This document shows, in pieces, positions 12,580-24,174 of a stretch of 64,000 nt of DNA. How positions within the stretch are numbered: position 1 is the first letter of the stretch; every line of letters starts with the position of its first letter. The notes under the pieces were generated by a model. That model was not told the origin of the DNA. It did no database searches and saw nothing but the letters and a program-made list of their open reading frames with translations. The DNA comes from Tanypteryx hageni (Eukaryota > Arthropoda > Insecta > Odonata > Petaluridae): positions 82,100,572 through 82,164,571 of the forward strand of contig CM054116.1 of NCBI GenBank assembly GCA_028673005.1, written 5' to 3'. A program made the translations under genes and the position numbers.

Positions 12580-13087
12580 ATGAGAACAGCCCTGACCGTA
12601 ACACGTGAAGCTTCCAAGCTCACTGAATTTGAGGATGCTTATATGTTGTTGCATGTCTTTATGGATTACGGATATTGGCTTTACATTGTTGCGCGGGTGA
12701 CGGAAGAAGGACGCGAGGCCGCGAGACTCCCCGAACTGTACGGGGAGTCGCGCGGGCGTCTCAATGTGTCATTTTTTATACAATTTTGTAAATCGACATT
12801 AGTCGTGGATTTTCTGCTTTTATTTCGCCTTCCGCCTCTTTTTCAAATGGGAAAAATTATAATATGGTTCTTTTCAACAGAGTAACGAAGAAATAAATTG
12901 TCACTATATCATATAATTTCGTAGCAAGCGTGTAGACTCCAAGTATGTTTTCTTTATTGTACCTCCTAATATCTCTTTTTCTTTATCTTCATTGGCCGTG
13001 AAGCCGTTTTACCCGTCGTTTTGCGCCGCCTTTCGGTCCCGGCCTCCCTGCCATGCGGGGGCTGCGGGGGTGTACGCTACGCCACTG
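12580..13087. other. Subterminal region of the ZMYM1-type hAT
   Basis: No protein-coding signal. The stretch is GC-rich compared with its surroundings near 12700-12770 and 13010-13080, including a short hairpin-like CGCGAGACTCCCCG / CGGGGAGTCGCG at about 12720-12755. It fits the noncoding 5' part and terminus of the hAT whose transposase starts at 12382. Confidence 0.5.
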
Positions 13088-13295
13088 TTAGAGGTATATT
13101 TTTTATGTAACGGAACAATTTCCTGCAAATATTAAGTAATTTTCAATTTTATTTTGTCGACAAATTTTATCGTCGCTCGTAATAACAACCCTTTTATAGT
13201 CTGTTGTTCATTCGCCCAATGAAATACGATGGGTGCATCATTACACCGTAATTTACAAGTTCATTATCAAAACAAACTTTTACATCAACATCAAA

Positions 13296-13301
13296 TTTAT
13301 T
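13296..13301 (-). terminator. Possible polyadenylation signal (AATAAA) for the chitinase gene
   Basis: AATAAA on the minus strand about 340 bases past the chitinase stop codon. Between stop and signal there is no other coding feature. The choice among several AT-rich hexamers is uncertain. Confidence 0.35.
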
Positions 13302-13640
13302 ATTTTCTTTTAAGTATTTACAAGATATCATTTACAGGCTTTTCAGAGAAGCAGTCTTAGTTTCAAGGATCAATCAGAAGATTGAAAGAACAAAAATAAT
13401 TAACTACATTTTCCATACTTTTGCATGAAGCGTTTGGCGGGGAAACCGTTCGAATTCGCAAAAGAGAGACACAGAGAGAGAGGAAATAAAATTTTAGAGA
13501 TGTGTATTTGATCGCATTATTTATACTGGATATTCTCTCGCAAAAAAGAGGAAATAAAATTTAGAAACGGAATGCATGCAAACTATGTGTATAAGAATCG
13601 GTAGTTTTTTTGTCTTCCCTGAAATCATTTTTTTGGATGT

Positions 13641-16600
13641 TCAATGTAATTTCGTCTTCTTTGCCTCGGGTTTGCCGTAGTCTTCGCATCCCGGCACCTC
13701 CGATGGCCATGTGCACGTGCCGGTTATCGGGTCGAACACGGTGCCAGGGCCGCACTTGTACTGGGCGATTTCCCAGCCTCCGGACTTATCGGGAGTGCAG
13801 AGATAGAAGTATCCACAGTCGGTAGGATCCGGGTTCAGTCCCTCCTTCTTGCAGATGTCATTGGGAGGTGGAGTGGGACGGCGAGTGGTGGTGGTTGGAG
13901 TCGTCGTTGGCTTTGTGGGATACTTTGCAGATAGAATGAGAGAGAGATAGGGATGTCGATTTGTTCAAATTGGTTCCGTTTCTAACGAATAAGAACGCAT
14001 TCGGCGAAATATACATTTCAGTTGCGTATTACAAGACATGCTAAATTTTTTGAGCTCATATAGAAAAGAGGAAAAGGTTTCTACGATTGGTCGAAACTCA
14101 AATTAATATTACGTTCGTTAACCGAAACTTTTAAGCATAAGCTGTTCTCTATGAAAACGTCAAATGATATATTGGTTAATTAATTCTTTATTATTTATCT
14201 TTATTTATTTATTATTTACTCTTAAAATCACAACAGGATTCCTGATTTAGTTTTCAGTAAACATATCTATTATAAATTGATTTATCAATTTCAGAAAAAA
14301 GAGAAATTACCATTGAGTCTCCGCTTGGGATAATATTTTTTGAATCGTCATGCGAAGAAACATAAGTCAGGCTACCGCCAGAGCGTTTCTTTGTAGAATT
14401 AAATGTGAACCGTTGAGGAATCTATGAATATACTGAAACAGGCACTGCCATAAAAGTATACCAAGAGAAAATGTATCTCTTGTTTCTTTTTCTTCATATT
14501 TCATGCACTTACGGTCTCGCTTGGTCCAAGAGTTGGTTCGGTTGGTGGTGTGTCTGGTGGGGTTGGGATCTCGCCTCCGTTGAGCCCTTCCCAAATAGCT
14601 GTCAGCAGAGGGAATTTCTTGCCGTGGCAACCGCCGTGGAAGTCATCAGTCTCAATACTCCAGATCATGGCTCCACGAAGTCCAAGGTTTGCGGCGAACT
14701 GAGCCTATGTAAAGAAGACCCCTTGTTAAACTTTCCTCTGCAATGAAATCACTTTATTGGAGTATTGACAAATTAGCAATAATTTGATGATATGCCAAAG
14801 GCATTGAAAGAATGAATCCGGATTTTTTTGTTCAGATGTATGAATATCTCTATTCTTATCAACAAGGCCGAACAATCAAAAAAGTCGGAAATGTTTTATA
14901 GTATGTAAGACTTTATGAGATTAGCATGTCCAATGACTATTTCTATGATTATATAATAAAAAAATAAGCACTCAAGGATAGAAAATCGAGAAAAGAAGTA
15001 CTTATCTTAGGTATCTCCAATTGCCACAACGAGATCTTGAAAAACCAAATGCGCCTTTCAACTACAATGCAGCCGTCTTCAGTGGTGAGTCACCGATAGT
15101 AGATTATAAAATTTTAGATCCGCATAATATTTTAGAATCTACTTTTAGTGAATGACCACTTCATATGGCTGCATTGTGACAACTGACTTTTTATGATCTT
15201 GTTGTGTCTATCGGGAATATCTAAGATAAGTACTTATTTTCTCAGTATTTTATTCTTATGTGCTTATTATTGAATGCTCACTAACTAATTGTTAAGTTTT
15301 AGTTTAGAAGTGCAAGCAAACTTGTACTTTAAATCTCTTAATAAGAAGCAATGAATCAATTCGGCATTTTAAATGCGAACTGCAGTATTAAATCAAATTT
15401 GAAAAACTCCCAAAACAACACTCTAAAGCCATAATGAAAATGACAACCATGGCATCAAATCTGAAGAAATTTTTGCGCATGAGCGTTATAATAAAAAAAG
15501 ACACGGAATTGGCAAAATAAATACTTGAAATGTTTCTTAATTATCCTTTTAAATGCCAAAAGAGTTATTTATTGATTTATGAAAATTATTTACATTCGTG
15601 CAAAACGTAATCAAGGCTTTATCCATTTATTCAAACTGGATAGTTACTATCTGCTGAAACGCTTTTTTATATGACAATTAGTCTTCATTCGATTCTAGGT
15701 ATTCTAGTTAATCAAGACGAGTTGGACTTCGTATTGTTTGAATTTATTTTTTTATCTTATTTGTTTCTCACCTTAATCTTAATAGATTCCATGTCATCGT
15801 AACCAATCCACTGGCGTCCGTTGACGGCATATGGGGCCATGTAGTATGGGTCTCTGGTTATCTTCCATGCTGATGGGTTGGCCTTCATTTGGTCACAGAT
15901 CTATAAGCAAATTTACAATTTTTTGAGACCACTAAACGTATTACATGAAGGACGTAAAATGAGTTAAAGAAATTCCCCTTACGATTTTCTTTAAATTATA
16001 ACACCCATAAATAACAGTTCTCTAGGAATTAGGGAGTCTTTGTGAATCAACATCCACGCCCTTTTTTATGTTGGCTCCCAACCTTGAGGCGTTAGCTTGG
16101 CAACGTATCTTACACAGAAGCATGCTATTGAAATACTGCTTCTTATCTTATCATATTATGGAACCGCTTTCTCTATTTGTAAAAAGTATTAATTTTTGAC
16201 GAAATATTAAAAAAGTTGTCACCATTTTCTTCATTATTCATTATTGTATGCTCTCAATAATGTTGCATATTATCGATAGTTTTCACTAACATTCAGAAAC
16301 ACATGATATTTACTTGGCGGTAAATGCGCATAAATAAAATAAAATTTATGACAAATACAATATATTAGTTCGAATAATTTTTACAAAGATTTAACTTTCT
16401 ATAAAAATTTAAATAAATAATCAAGGTATTGTAAAATAAACGTAAATTTTACTTAGGTATAATTTCTAAATAAAAATTAAATTTAAATCATCGAATTGAA
16501 AGGCCGAAAAGTGCCAGCAATATATGTAAGTTGTAATTTTAAACGTCAATATCATCGAAAATCACTCGGGAAGATTAAAGTCGATTTTAAACGCGGATTA

Positions 16601-19600
16601 AACAAATAAACGTTGAATTCTTCCAAGCGTAGTTATAACACGTCTCAATAATATGGGATCCGTTAGAGAAGGACCATATACTTTGGTTAGAGACCAGCGC
16701 AAATCAGCCAGATTCGTATAACAAATGCATGGTCATATGCTGAGCGTAAAACCGCTAGTAAAGTATTTGAATTTGGTATCTCTTCAGGATTGCAAACTAA
16801 ACGCTAGCTTAAGGTTACTGGAGAAATCGAGGTCGAGAGGCATACCATAAGACAGAGATGGCCAATCTGGGATTGTGCAGGAGCCACAATACTACAATGG
16901 ACATCACTGAAGAGCCGCAGCAAAATGTAATAAGCCGATAAAATATATTTTGCATATATATGTACGTAATTCTGCATATTGCATAATGCCAAAGGTAGCA
17001 ATAAAAACAAAACCTTATTCTTTTATTTTAAAACAATTTTTAATTTTCACTCGGGTAAATCTAGTAGCGAATTATAATAGGAAAATCACTTTATGCGTAA
17101 GGCAGCTAAAGTTTTACAGAGCCGTATATCAACTCTCAAAGAGCCGCATGCGGCTTTGGAGCCGCCGGTTGTCCACCCCTGCCAAAGGAGGTTAATGGAA
17201 TAGTAAAGCACAAAGGTACATAGCTAGGCACGATCATGATGACAAAATACGCGAAAATGATTATAGGACAGAGCGTTCCATGAAAAATACGACGATAACA
17301 GGAGAGTCAAACTTGCGAGAGAACATTGTTAGGGATGCTTTGGTGATTTCCAATTCCTGCTACTCACCAATTTGGTGTAATTGTACAGTACTATGTGGAT
17401 TTAGATATTCAACTCATCGTTTTGCTTAAATAAATAAATGGCACGATTTTTTCCATTCATAGAAGTCTTTTATAGAAAACTAAGTGCATATAGAAAAATA
17501 AGATAAATATAGTCCGTGTTTTCTACTAGCTTTTTTTGGATAGCTTTGGATCGGCAAATAAAATAACTCGCAGCAGTTTGAAAAATAATTCAGGACCTTT
17601 AAGTTCGATTCTACTAGCAAAAATTACATAATGTTCATATTAGGTTAAGTGAGCCTTTATCAAATATATGTACGAATTTGCTCACCTCATTGTAGCCAAT
17701 AAAGCCACGTTCTCTGGTGTAAGGTCCTGCAATACCTGGCTGCGATGCTGGCGCGTAGAGGCCGTCTTCGTTTTCGTGGTCAAGGGAGAATGCTCGCCCG
17801 TAGAGTGGCATTCCCATGACAAGTTTCTCAGCTGGGGCGCCATTTTCAATCCAGTAGTTCATGGAGAAGTTCTGAAACGGTTATATAATGTTATTTAGAT
17901 CAGTTTTTACAATTTTTTTCCATCAGTGGCGATGGGACACTATATATTCCACGTAATAAACAAATTATTAATGCAGATCGCTAAATAACTTAATTTGAAT
18001 CTCGAAAACCAATACAACTATTGATAAAAACTTGATACTTGGGTTCCATTTAGGAGAAAAAAAAATTTTATGCTCCTTTAAATTCAAAAACATTTACTAT
18101 TAATCTTTTAATACAACTCTTATCCAAAAGTGGAAGAAAAATGTTTGATAATATCCTGCAGTATAAATAAATTGGCAATTCAATTTTACAGAGGAAATTT
18201 ATTTAAAATTTCAGAGTTAAGAATAGTAAAAGGTACTTATCGTCTAGCGTACAGAAGCATTATTTCTTTCAAATGCGCATCGTTTCAAGCGTTTTTTTAA
18301 TCTAAACTAACCCCGTTGAAGTAGGCGTAATCACCGTAGTCACCAGGTCCCCAGTAAAGTGGAGCGTTGTGTCCTGTGAATGGATCCCATGCACCGTGGT
18401 AGTCGTAGCACATGACGTGGATGTGGTCCAAGTATCTGTTGGGAAGGGCGTTAATCAGAAATGAATAAGGAATTACAAATTTTTTATTGATATAAAATGG
18501 TGTTAGTTTACTCATTATCAGTGATGCCCAAGCTTTTACCTATCGTGCGCCATTTTTTCAGTGCCAAAAGTGTCGATGCACCACTTAGTTCTAAGCATGA
18601 AATAAATGAATATAAGGATTTTATAAAAAACAAATCTTATCTCTAGTGCAATTTATAGGATAATTTCAATTCCGTCAACTTTTCTATATCGGGTTGTAAA
18701 TTTTTTGTTTCAAGTAGCAGCATATTGTCTAGGTTAGAATCTGTAAGTCGTGAGCGTTGTTTACTTTTTATAAGATTCATGGATGTGCAAACTTGTTCAC
18801 ACGCGTATTTGTTTGCAAATCGACAGATGTTATTCTAAATTTTCCAAGTCGTGGAAATTGCTCAGGAGGCAATAAAATGACATTCTTAGAAGTCGATCCA
18901 TGATGGATAAACAATGGTGGGGAGAGAATAGCGAGGGCGATACTGTGTCGGGTGCAATTTTCGGGAACCCGAGTCATCAGAAGAGGTGACGGTGACGGAG
19001 TGGTTAGAGCGTTGGCTTTCAAGGTCCCAGGTTCGAATTTGACGGAGGTCGAATATTTCAACCTGGGATCGTCCCGTCCCCTACTTGTGTGATTTGAGAA
19101 GACCGCGCAAGTCAGCGCTCCGTCCTTTGAAACGGACCTTAAGCAGTTGACACTCTTGGTGCTCTTCGTAAAGAGTAGGCTAATGCCGGAACCGGGTTTC
19201 TCTCCTTCCTTGTGTGATCGGTGAGGAAGGAGTTACGGCTACAATAATCCAAGAGGTTGATTAGCCTTAAATTCAAAACAACAACAACGAGTCATCAGAC
19301 ATGACAAGGTTTCCTTACAACCACTTGCTCTATAAATTCTACACTTTCAAACCCATTCATTCATTCCATACTCACAAACTAAACTGATATATCCACGTAA
19401 ATACAATAAAATTTTGTGATCATAGTTTTAAATTCCACATATATTTCAACTGTAGAAAAACAATATGATTGTAAAAATTGTTTTTAAGCGTCGTGAGCCA
19501 CGTTTGGCTGATCCTCCTCTCAAACGTTGGGCCATCTTTCAGAGGTGGATCAGCCAAACGTGGTGCATGCACTATAGGTTGGGCACCACTTTTCTAGATC

Positions 19601-22206
19601 ATACTGTACGTAGGAATAATAAAAGGAACTGATTGTGTTTATAAGATGATATTGCTTTTTTTATTCCGGAATCTTTCAAAACGCCGTGCTTTTGGAACAC
19701 TGTCTACAAGGCAACATTCGAAAATACTTGACATACTATCACAAATTGTGCTATTTATTGGCTTGGAGATTTTTAGCTCGCTTTCAAAAATGTACAAAAC
19801 GAGTTAGTGTTATCACTTTGTCGTCCATCCGTATGTAGACATTAACTTTTTTGTTTTAAGGGAGAGACAATATTGGGTAGGTACTAAGAAATATTAATAT
19901 TTTACGAATTCCCCATTAGTTTGAATCTCCACCGTAAGAGGGCGCTAAATTTGGAAAATGAGTTAACTTTAGACTAATATTGTAACGTTTATTTATGTTA
20001 TAAATTTGATATTTAGAGGGTAAAGTGCATTGTTGATTTAATAAATGATACATTGAAAACTACGGAATCAAAGATTTATAGAAATTTTTGAAATGTTTAA
20101 AATTTGTTACAGAACATGAGAACTAGAGATTATTTTCTTCGATGGTGCTGTGTTATGCAGCCATAAATAATTTATATTTATTCGAAGCATTAAGTGAAAT
20201 TGTATATTTGTTCTTAATAAAAGTATATCTGAACAAAAAAGTTCATTTTATTCGGAAACGGGCATTTCTTGTTCGTCTGAGGAGATTGGACATTCTTGTT
20301 ATGTTTATTTGGGTTGAATAAACTTAATTAAGCAATTAAATAAAAGTTGGTGTCGTTATCTATTATGGCAGACAATGGAAGTGGATTGTTAAACTTTCGC
20401 TAACCCCATAACATATCTTCATATATTATTCGATAACGCTTGTTAATCATAGATATCAAAAACAATTCTTTTTGATTGACTATATAACTTTCATTGTAGA
20501 CCAACTGATCAATGAATTGAGATAATATGTTTTCTTTTTGGAACAACTTACTTTCCCAAAGCTGGGATGTCGTAGGATGTGTCGATTGTGCCTTTTCCGG
20601 CGGAGACAGCGGCTGTCATCATGAGGCCGGCCTCGTCGAATGTCGCACGCATCTCAGAGAGGAAAGTGGCCAAGTTTTCCTGATTATTGGAAAAGAGAAG
20701 ATCATATGAATGAATAGGTCAATGAAATATTATCTTAGTCATTACCGGATGAAAGAAAATATACAATTTTTTTGAAAAAATTGCCACATATTTTGTATCT
20801 AATGACAGCACCAATTAGTGAATAAACTCGATTAACTGTCAGTATGTTCAACTTGAATTTGGTTATATAATTATTTTTTGCAAAAAATCCGAAACGAATC
20901 TCTTTTGGAATTCTTTGACTAGTGTTTCTAAGGTGCAGTATATTTTGATTAAACGCGCTCACCTTATCGTTGGCGCCACCACCCCTAAGTGCGGGGTATT
21001 CCCAGTCAAAGTCCAGACCGTCGAAGCCGTACTTCTTGAGGAATTCCACGGCATTGACGAGGAAAGTCTTTCTGCCTTCGGCAGTTGATACCATCTGAAA
21101 CACAAGTGGGATTGTTAATATAATGTAGACAAATTTCTCTTCATGCTGGTGCTGTAAATTTAATGTTTGATAGCAAATCTAGATTATCTCTGAAAAAATA
21201 TCACAAGAGGAGTTATATTATTTATTTATATTACCTGAGAGTACTTAGCTGATCCTTCGTTCCATCCACCAATGGCGAGAAGAGCCTTTAGATCAGGGTT
21301 CTTCTCCTTAAGCTTGGTGAAGCGTTCGAAGGCACCTAAGAAAATGATTATTGATGGATTATTTTAAATATGGATGAAACCGATATAAGTATTCTATAAA
21401 CATTTGAATTTAATAAATTTTAATCAATACAGTTATAACCTGACATACGGCTACTAAATGTTAATTCAATTAATCCCTAACGGAATGGATCTAAATATAA
21501 TATACCGTTATTTGAATTAAATTTTATTTAAATAATTACTCTTAATATATTTAATATATAAACTAGTAAAATTTCTATTTTTGTTATTATTTCAGTTATT
21601 CAATGGCGTTTGTAAAGTTAAATGCAACGAAAACAATGTGCTGTCGATAAAAATTTATGAAAATAGAAATTAAAAAAAATAATTCTACTATAAGACTTGA
21701 TAAGAGTGTTAATCTATGTAGTAACACAAAAGAAAATTAACCTATGCGCAAGAATTCGAGTCTTCTCTTGCGATTTCACTATAAAGAAAACAATGTTTGT
21801 ATAGTGCATGTTGAAGCAATATATTCAAAAATCTATCAAGCGCAATAGATGCGTCATTTAAATTGTCATTCCTATACTTTGGGAAATAAAAAGTACGCAT
21901 AGGTGTGCTTTCGACTAAATGATCCTATTTACCCTTTCCGTAGTTGTCGTAAAGATCGTTCCATGGGTCGAGGGCGACCATAATGCCTTTGTAAGAGCTC
22001 AGGCCGGCGAATCCATAGATGATGTGGGTGCAAATGAATGGATCGATGTCCTCAACATCGAACTTTCCCGCTCCCGGCCTGTAAACGGCCCAGCTACCGT
22101 AGTAGCACACCACCACCCTCTTGTTGTCTTTCTGGGCGGGCAAGGAAGCGGCGGCCGCGAACCCAACCAACACCAACAGAAGCAGGGCAATCAGGCGAGA
22201 TGCCAT
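13641..22206 (-). CDS. Secreted endochitinase (GH18 + CBM14), complete, nine coding exons
   Basis: Hydrolyses beta-1,4 links of chitin, in cuticle, gut lining or food. Exons, all minus and GT-AG: 22206-21933, 21335-21235, 21094-20963, 20679-20552, 18435-18312, 17871-17686, 15900-15772, 14704-14513, 13922-13641. Phases fit and give about 515 residues. Residues 1-20 are a signal peptide ([16 protein letters not shown]). The GH18 domain covers about 30-400 and has all four family motifs: ALLAIGGW (109-116), [11 protein letters not shown] (149-159, acid/base Glu157), MCYDYHG (220-226) and [11 protein letters not shown] (369-379). A Pro/Thr linker (about 404-444) leads to one CBM14 with six cysteines (446-501). 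The layout matches arthropod chitinases such as group I or IV; I cannot tell which. No break is seen, so it is probably active. Introns 4, 6 and 7 contain transposons. Confidence 0.93.
15001..15230. mobile_element. Palindromic MITE with TA target sites (Tc1/mariner-like), in chitinase intron 7
   Basis: Both ends are flanked by TA. The left end reads CTTATCTTAGGTATCTCCAA and the right end, reverse complemented, CTTATCTTAGATATTCCCGA, with similarity going on about 45 bases inward through the CACAACGAGATC region. The inner part has the CTGAAGACGGCTGCATTGT-type block also found at 720-770. No coding potential. It lies between chitinase exons 7 and 8 and does not touch the splice sites. Confidence 0.75.
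16853..17181. mobile_element. hAT-like MITE in chitinase intron 6
   Basis: The left end reads CAGAGATGGCCAATCTGG, and the right end, reverse complemented, CAGGGGTGGACAACCGGCGG, followed by GAGCC repeats at both ends. Flanking octamers CCATAAGA (16845-16852) and CCAAAGGA (17182-17189) match at six of eight places, as expected for an old hAT target duplication. No transposase. Confidence 0.65.
18643..18840 (-). pseudogene. C-terminal fragment of a hAT transposase
   Basis: About 66 residues ending at a TAG. The segment with [19 protein letters not shown] resembles the C-terminal YVCEQVFS-type block of GTF2IRD2/ZBED5-related hAT transposases. Upstream coding sequence is frameshifted and then replaced by the inserted SINE. 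Not functional. Confidence 0.6.
18970..19299 (+). mobile_element. tRNA-derived SINE with perfect 12-bp target duplications
   Basis: The 12-bp sequence CGAGTCATCAGA occurs at 18970-18981 and again at 19288-19299. Between them lies a 306-bp element. Its head has a pol III A box (TGGTTAGAGCG, about 19001-19011) and B box (GGTTCGAATTT, about 19030-19040) with tRNA-like spacing. Next comes a unique body with CTCTTCGTAAAGAGTAGG, and a 3' tail ending in AACAACAACAA. These are the hallmarks of a LINE-mobilised SINE. The intact duplications suggest a fairly recent insertion into an older hAT. Confidence 0.9.
19498..19563. repeat. Short hairpin, 23-bp arms
   Basis: CCACGTTTGGCTGATCC at the start of the left arm (19498-19520) pairs with the right arm (19541-19563), 22 of 23 positions matching, loop 20 bases. 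It lies just inside the right end of the degenerate hAT and is probably one of its subterminal repeats. Confidence 0.7.
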
Positions 22207-22221
22207 GACTCTCCTTGCTAT
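22207..22221 (-). other. Chitinase 5' UTR end after a UTR intron
   Basis: Just upstream of the start codon the minus strand reads a pyrimidine-rich stretch ending TTTTAG, then ATAGCAAGGAGAGTC and the ATG. This is a good 3' splice site 15 bases before the start. A matching donor (GTGAGTATA, GT at 22483-22482) lies about 260 bases upstream, giving a UTR intron of 22483-22222. Predicted from sequence only. Confidence 0.55.
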
Positions 22222-22483
22222 CTAAAAGGTTAAAAAATGATAAATGGTGGCTTTGATATTTTTTTTAAACTTTCTTCTCAAAAAGTCGAAAGCTTAAGTT
22301 ACAAGGCGACCATGAAGTAATGATTCAGATGATTTTTGTAAATTCATGAAAAATAAATTAAATGCCGTGGAAAGTTTCTTGGTCTAGCAAAGTTTACATC
22401 TGGTCATAAACATTAGGAGCGGGAAATGTTGTCGAATAAGATGTTTACTATTAAGGTCGATTAAAGGTCATCCCTATACTCAC

Positions 22484-22570
22484 ATTACTCGAATTTGAAG
22501 ATAGAAGTTCTTTCTTCCTAGCTTTGACTCTACCTGCCCATCACCGACCGAAGTCCCCTCGCTTATATTC
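22484..22570 (-). promoter_or_regulatory. Putative chitinase core promoter and 5' UTR exon
   Basis: A TATA-like box, TATAAG, lies at 22567-22562 on the minus strand. A start site 25-35 bases downstream would begin a noncoding exon ending at the donor at 22484. The spacing of TATA box, short exon, UTR intron and ATG is coherent. No experimental start is known and the initiator match is weak. Confidence 0.45.
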
Positions 22571-24150
22571 CACCTAGTTGTACTCATTTCGCTCAGACTT
22601 TGGATTGAGTGACGCTTATCAAACAAATATTTATCACCTCTCTAACTGGTTAACTATGACAATTTTCTTGAAAACGTGAAGCGACAAATAGGTGTTTACA
22701 TAACGTAATGCATTTTTGGCAATGACGTAGGGAGCTTTTAATTTTGAGAAAGTCGCAAATCTTTTTCCCTATGAAAAATCAATCTTTCTTGTATTTATTC
22801 TTCATATATGACGTGTAATCATTAAATCGGAAAAATGCATGAACTTTATATTTGACCACCAACGTAGTAAAGCCACACATTTTGAAAGATTAAAAATATT
22901 TCTCTGTTGAACTATATTATTTTTAACCTTTTTAAGGCATTAATATAAAAAATATGTCTAATATATGGAAAAGATCAATATTTGATAAAAACGGTCATCG
23001 CGGTTTTTTACCTGAGAATCAATAGTTGTAGTGAACTGGATTTCCTACTGTGAAACGAGACTCAATTTTGACAACAATTTTAATCGAACTGTTTTATCTG
23101 ATAGTGATGCTGTTGAAAGACGGTTTTGATTAATTATTTTTTTGGAGTAGCGCTGCATATATATCATACAAACAATCATGTAGTGTGGCACGATGCGGAA
23201 ATAGGCTAAACTTATTTCCAGATAACTTACTTAAGGTAAATAGCTATTTATTTGCTCTTCTAATCTGGTCCAACCAGTATGAAGCCAATTTCCCCAGTTC
23301 TGAGTGTTATATAATAAAATAATAACGACGTAAATGGAGAAGTAGAAAATCTTCATAAAAATAAACGTAAAAATTTCACAGTGTTTCAATAATTAAAATT
23401 GAAAATAGTACTTAACTCCTTAATCGGGTAAAATTTCAGAAGAAATGGTTTTGGAAAAATCTCGATTCCAAATCGGAAACTGTTCTGGCATTTTTCTCTC
23501 CTTTGTGCATTTTTTGATTATTTATTTGTACTTAATAATAACATAGTAAAACGATCACTTCGTAGATTTTTAAATAAAGCGTAAGTTCGTACATATTATC
23601 AAACGGGCAAACATTTCCTGAATATCTCATATCTTTCTTTGAATATATTACTCGAATGAAATTTTCAACGAATTTCTCAAAGACATACTAGCTAGTCAAT
23701 AACAAGTTAAACAAAGATTTAAATAAAATTCATTAAAAAACATCAACATGATATGGCAGTAAAAGAGAAAAGGCAAATTTTACGTAAAATTTGATCATTT
23801 TTCAATTGAACAACGTGGCCGCTTCTCTAAGTTTATACAGGACTCTAAGGGAAAGGGAAAATTCTATAGTTGTTGTGTATTAGCTCTATAGTTGGTTAGC
23901 GATAAAAACGAACGATCTTTCTTTTGATCATACACATTCAGTTCTATGAAGAGGGAGGGTTGCGAGACACGGTGAAACAATGTAATAGTAAATAAACAAA
24001 AACTCCTTCACCGTAAAAAGGAATTATTTAAAAAGTATTCAAAACTTTTTTTGCATCAGCGAAAGTAATTCGGTGATGTATTTTTTAATTGTATCAAAAT
24101 GGTATAACTTAAAACAGAGATATCTAGTTCACCATATCGAATTGATAAAA
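22571..24150. other. Intergenic stretch, nothing recognised
   Basis: AT-rich DNA upstream of the chitinase promoter. I see no exon, repeat pair or transposon end that I can support. Enhancers for the chitinase gene could lie here, but nothing in the sequence shows them. Confidence 0.5.
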
Positions 24151-24174
24151 TACCTGGCTAGAATAGCCTTAAAT

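Larger units (their letters stand above)
6459..13087 (-). mobile_element. ZMYM1/DUF4371-type hAT transposon, split by a second hAT
   Basis: The right terminus is visible at 13087: reverse complemented it starts CAGTGGCGTAGC, a typical start for this hAT group, followed by a GC-rich subterminal region. A degenerate transposase runs on the minus strand from 12382 to 6459. The left terminus was not recognised and may be eroded. The element is interrupted at 7058-10462 by an unrelated hAT with perfect target duplications. It ends about 550 bases downstream of the chitinase stop codon, so it flanks rather than disrupts that gene. Confidence 0.75.
18514..19594 (-). mobile_element. Degenerate hAT transposon (GTF2IRD2/ZBED5-like) in chitinase intron 4
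   Basis: The left end reads CAGTGATGCCCAAGC and the right end, reverse complemented, AAGTGGTGCCCAACC, each followed by a diverged CCTATNGTGC block. On the minus strand 18840-18643 encodes a hAT C-terminal remnant ([20 protein letters not shown], then [12 protein letters not shown]), with an EQFPRLGKF piece in another frame just upstream. A SINE is inserted at 18982-19287. No convincing target duplication was found, so the ends are approximate. Confidence 0.6.

Noticed and set aside
21919..22233. Plus-strand open frame opposite chitinase exon 1
   Set aside because: Antisense shadow of a real coding exon; the minus strand has the signal peptide and GH18 start.
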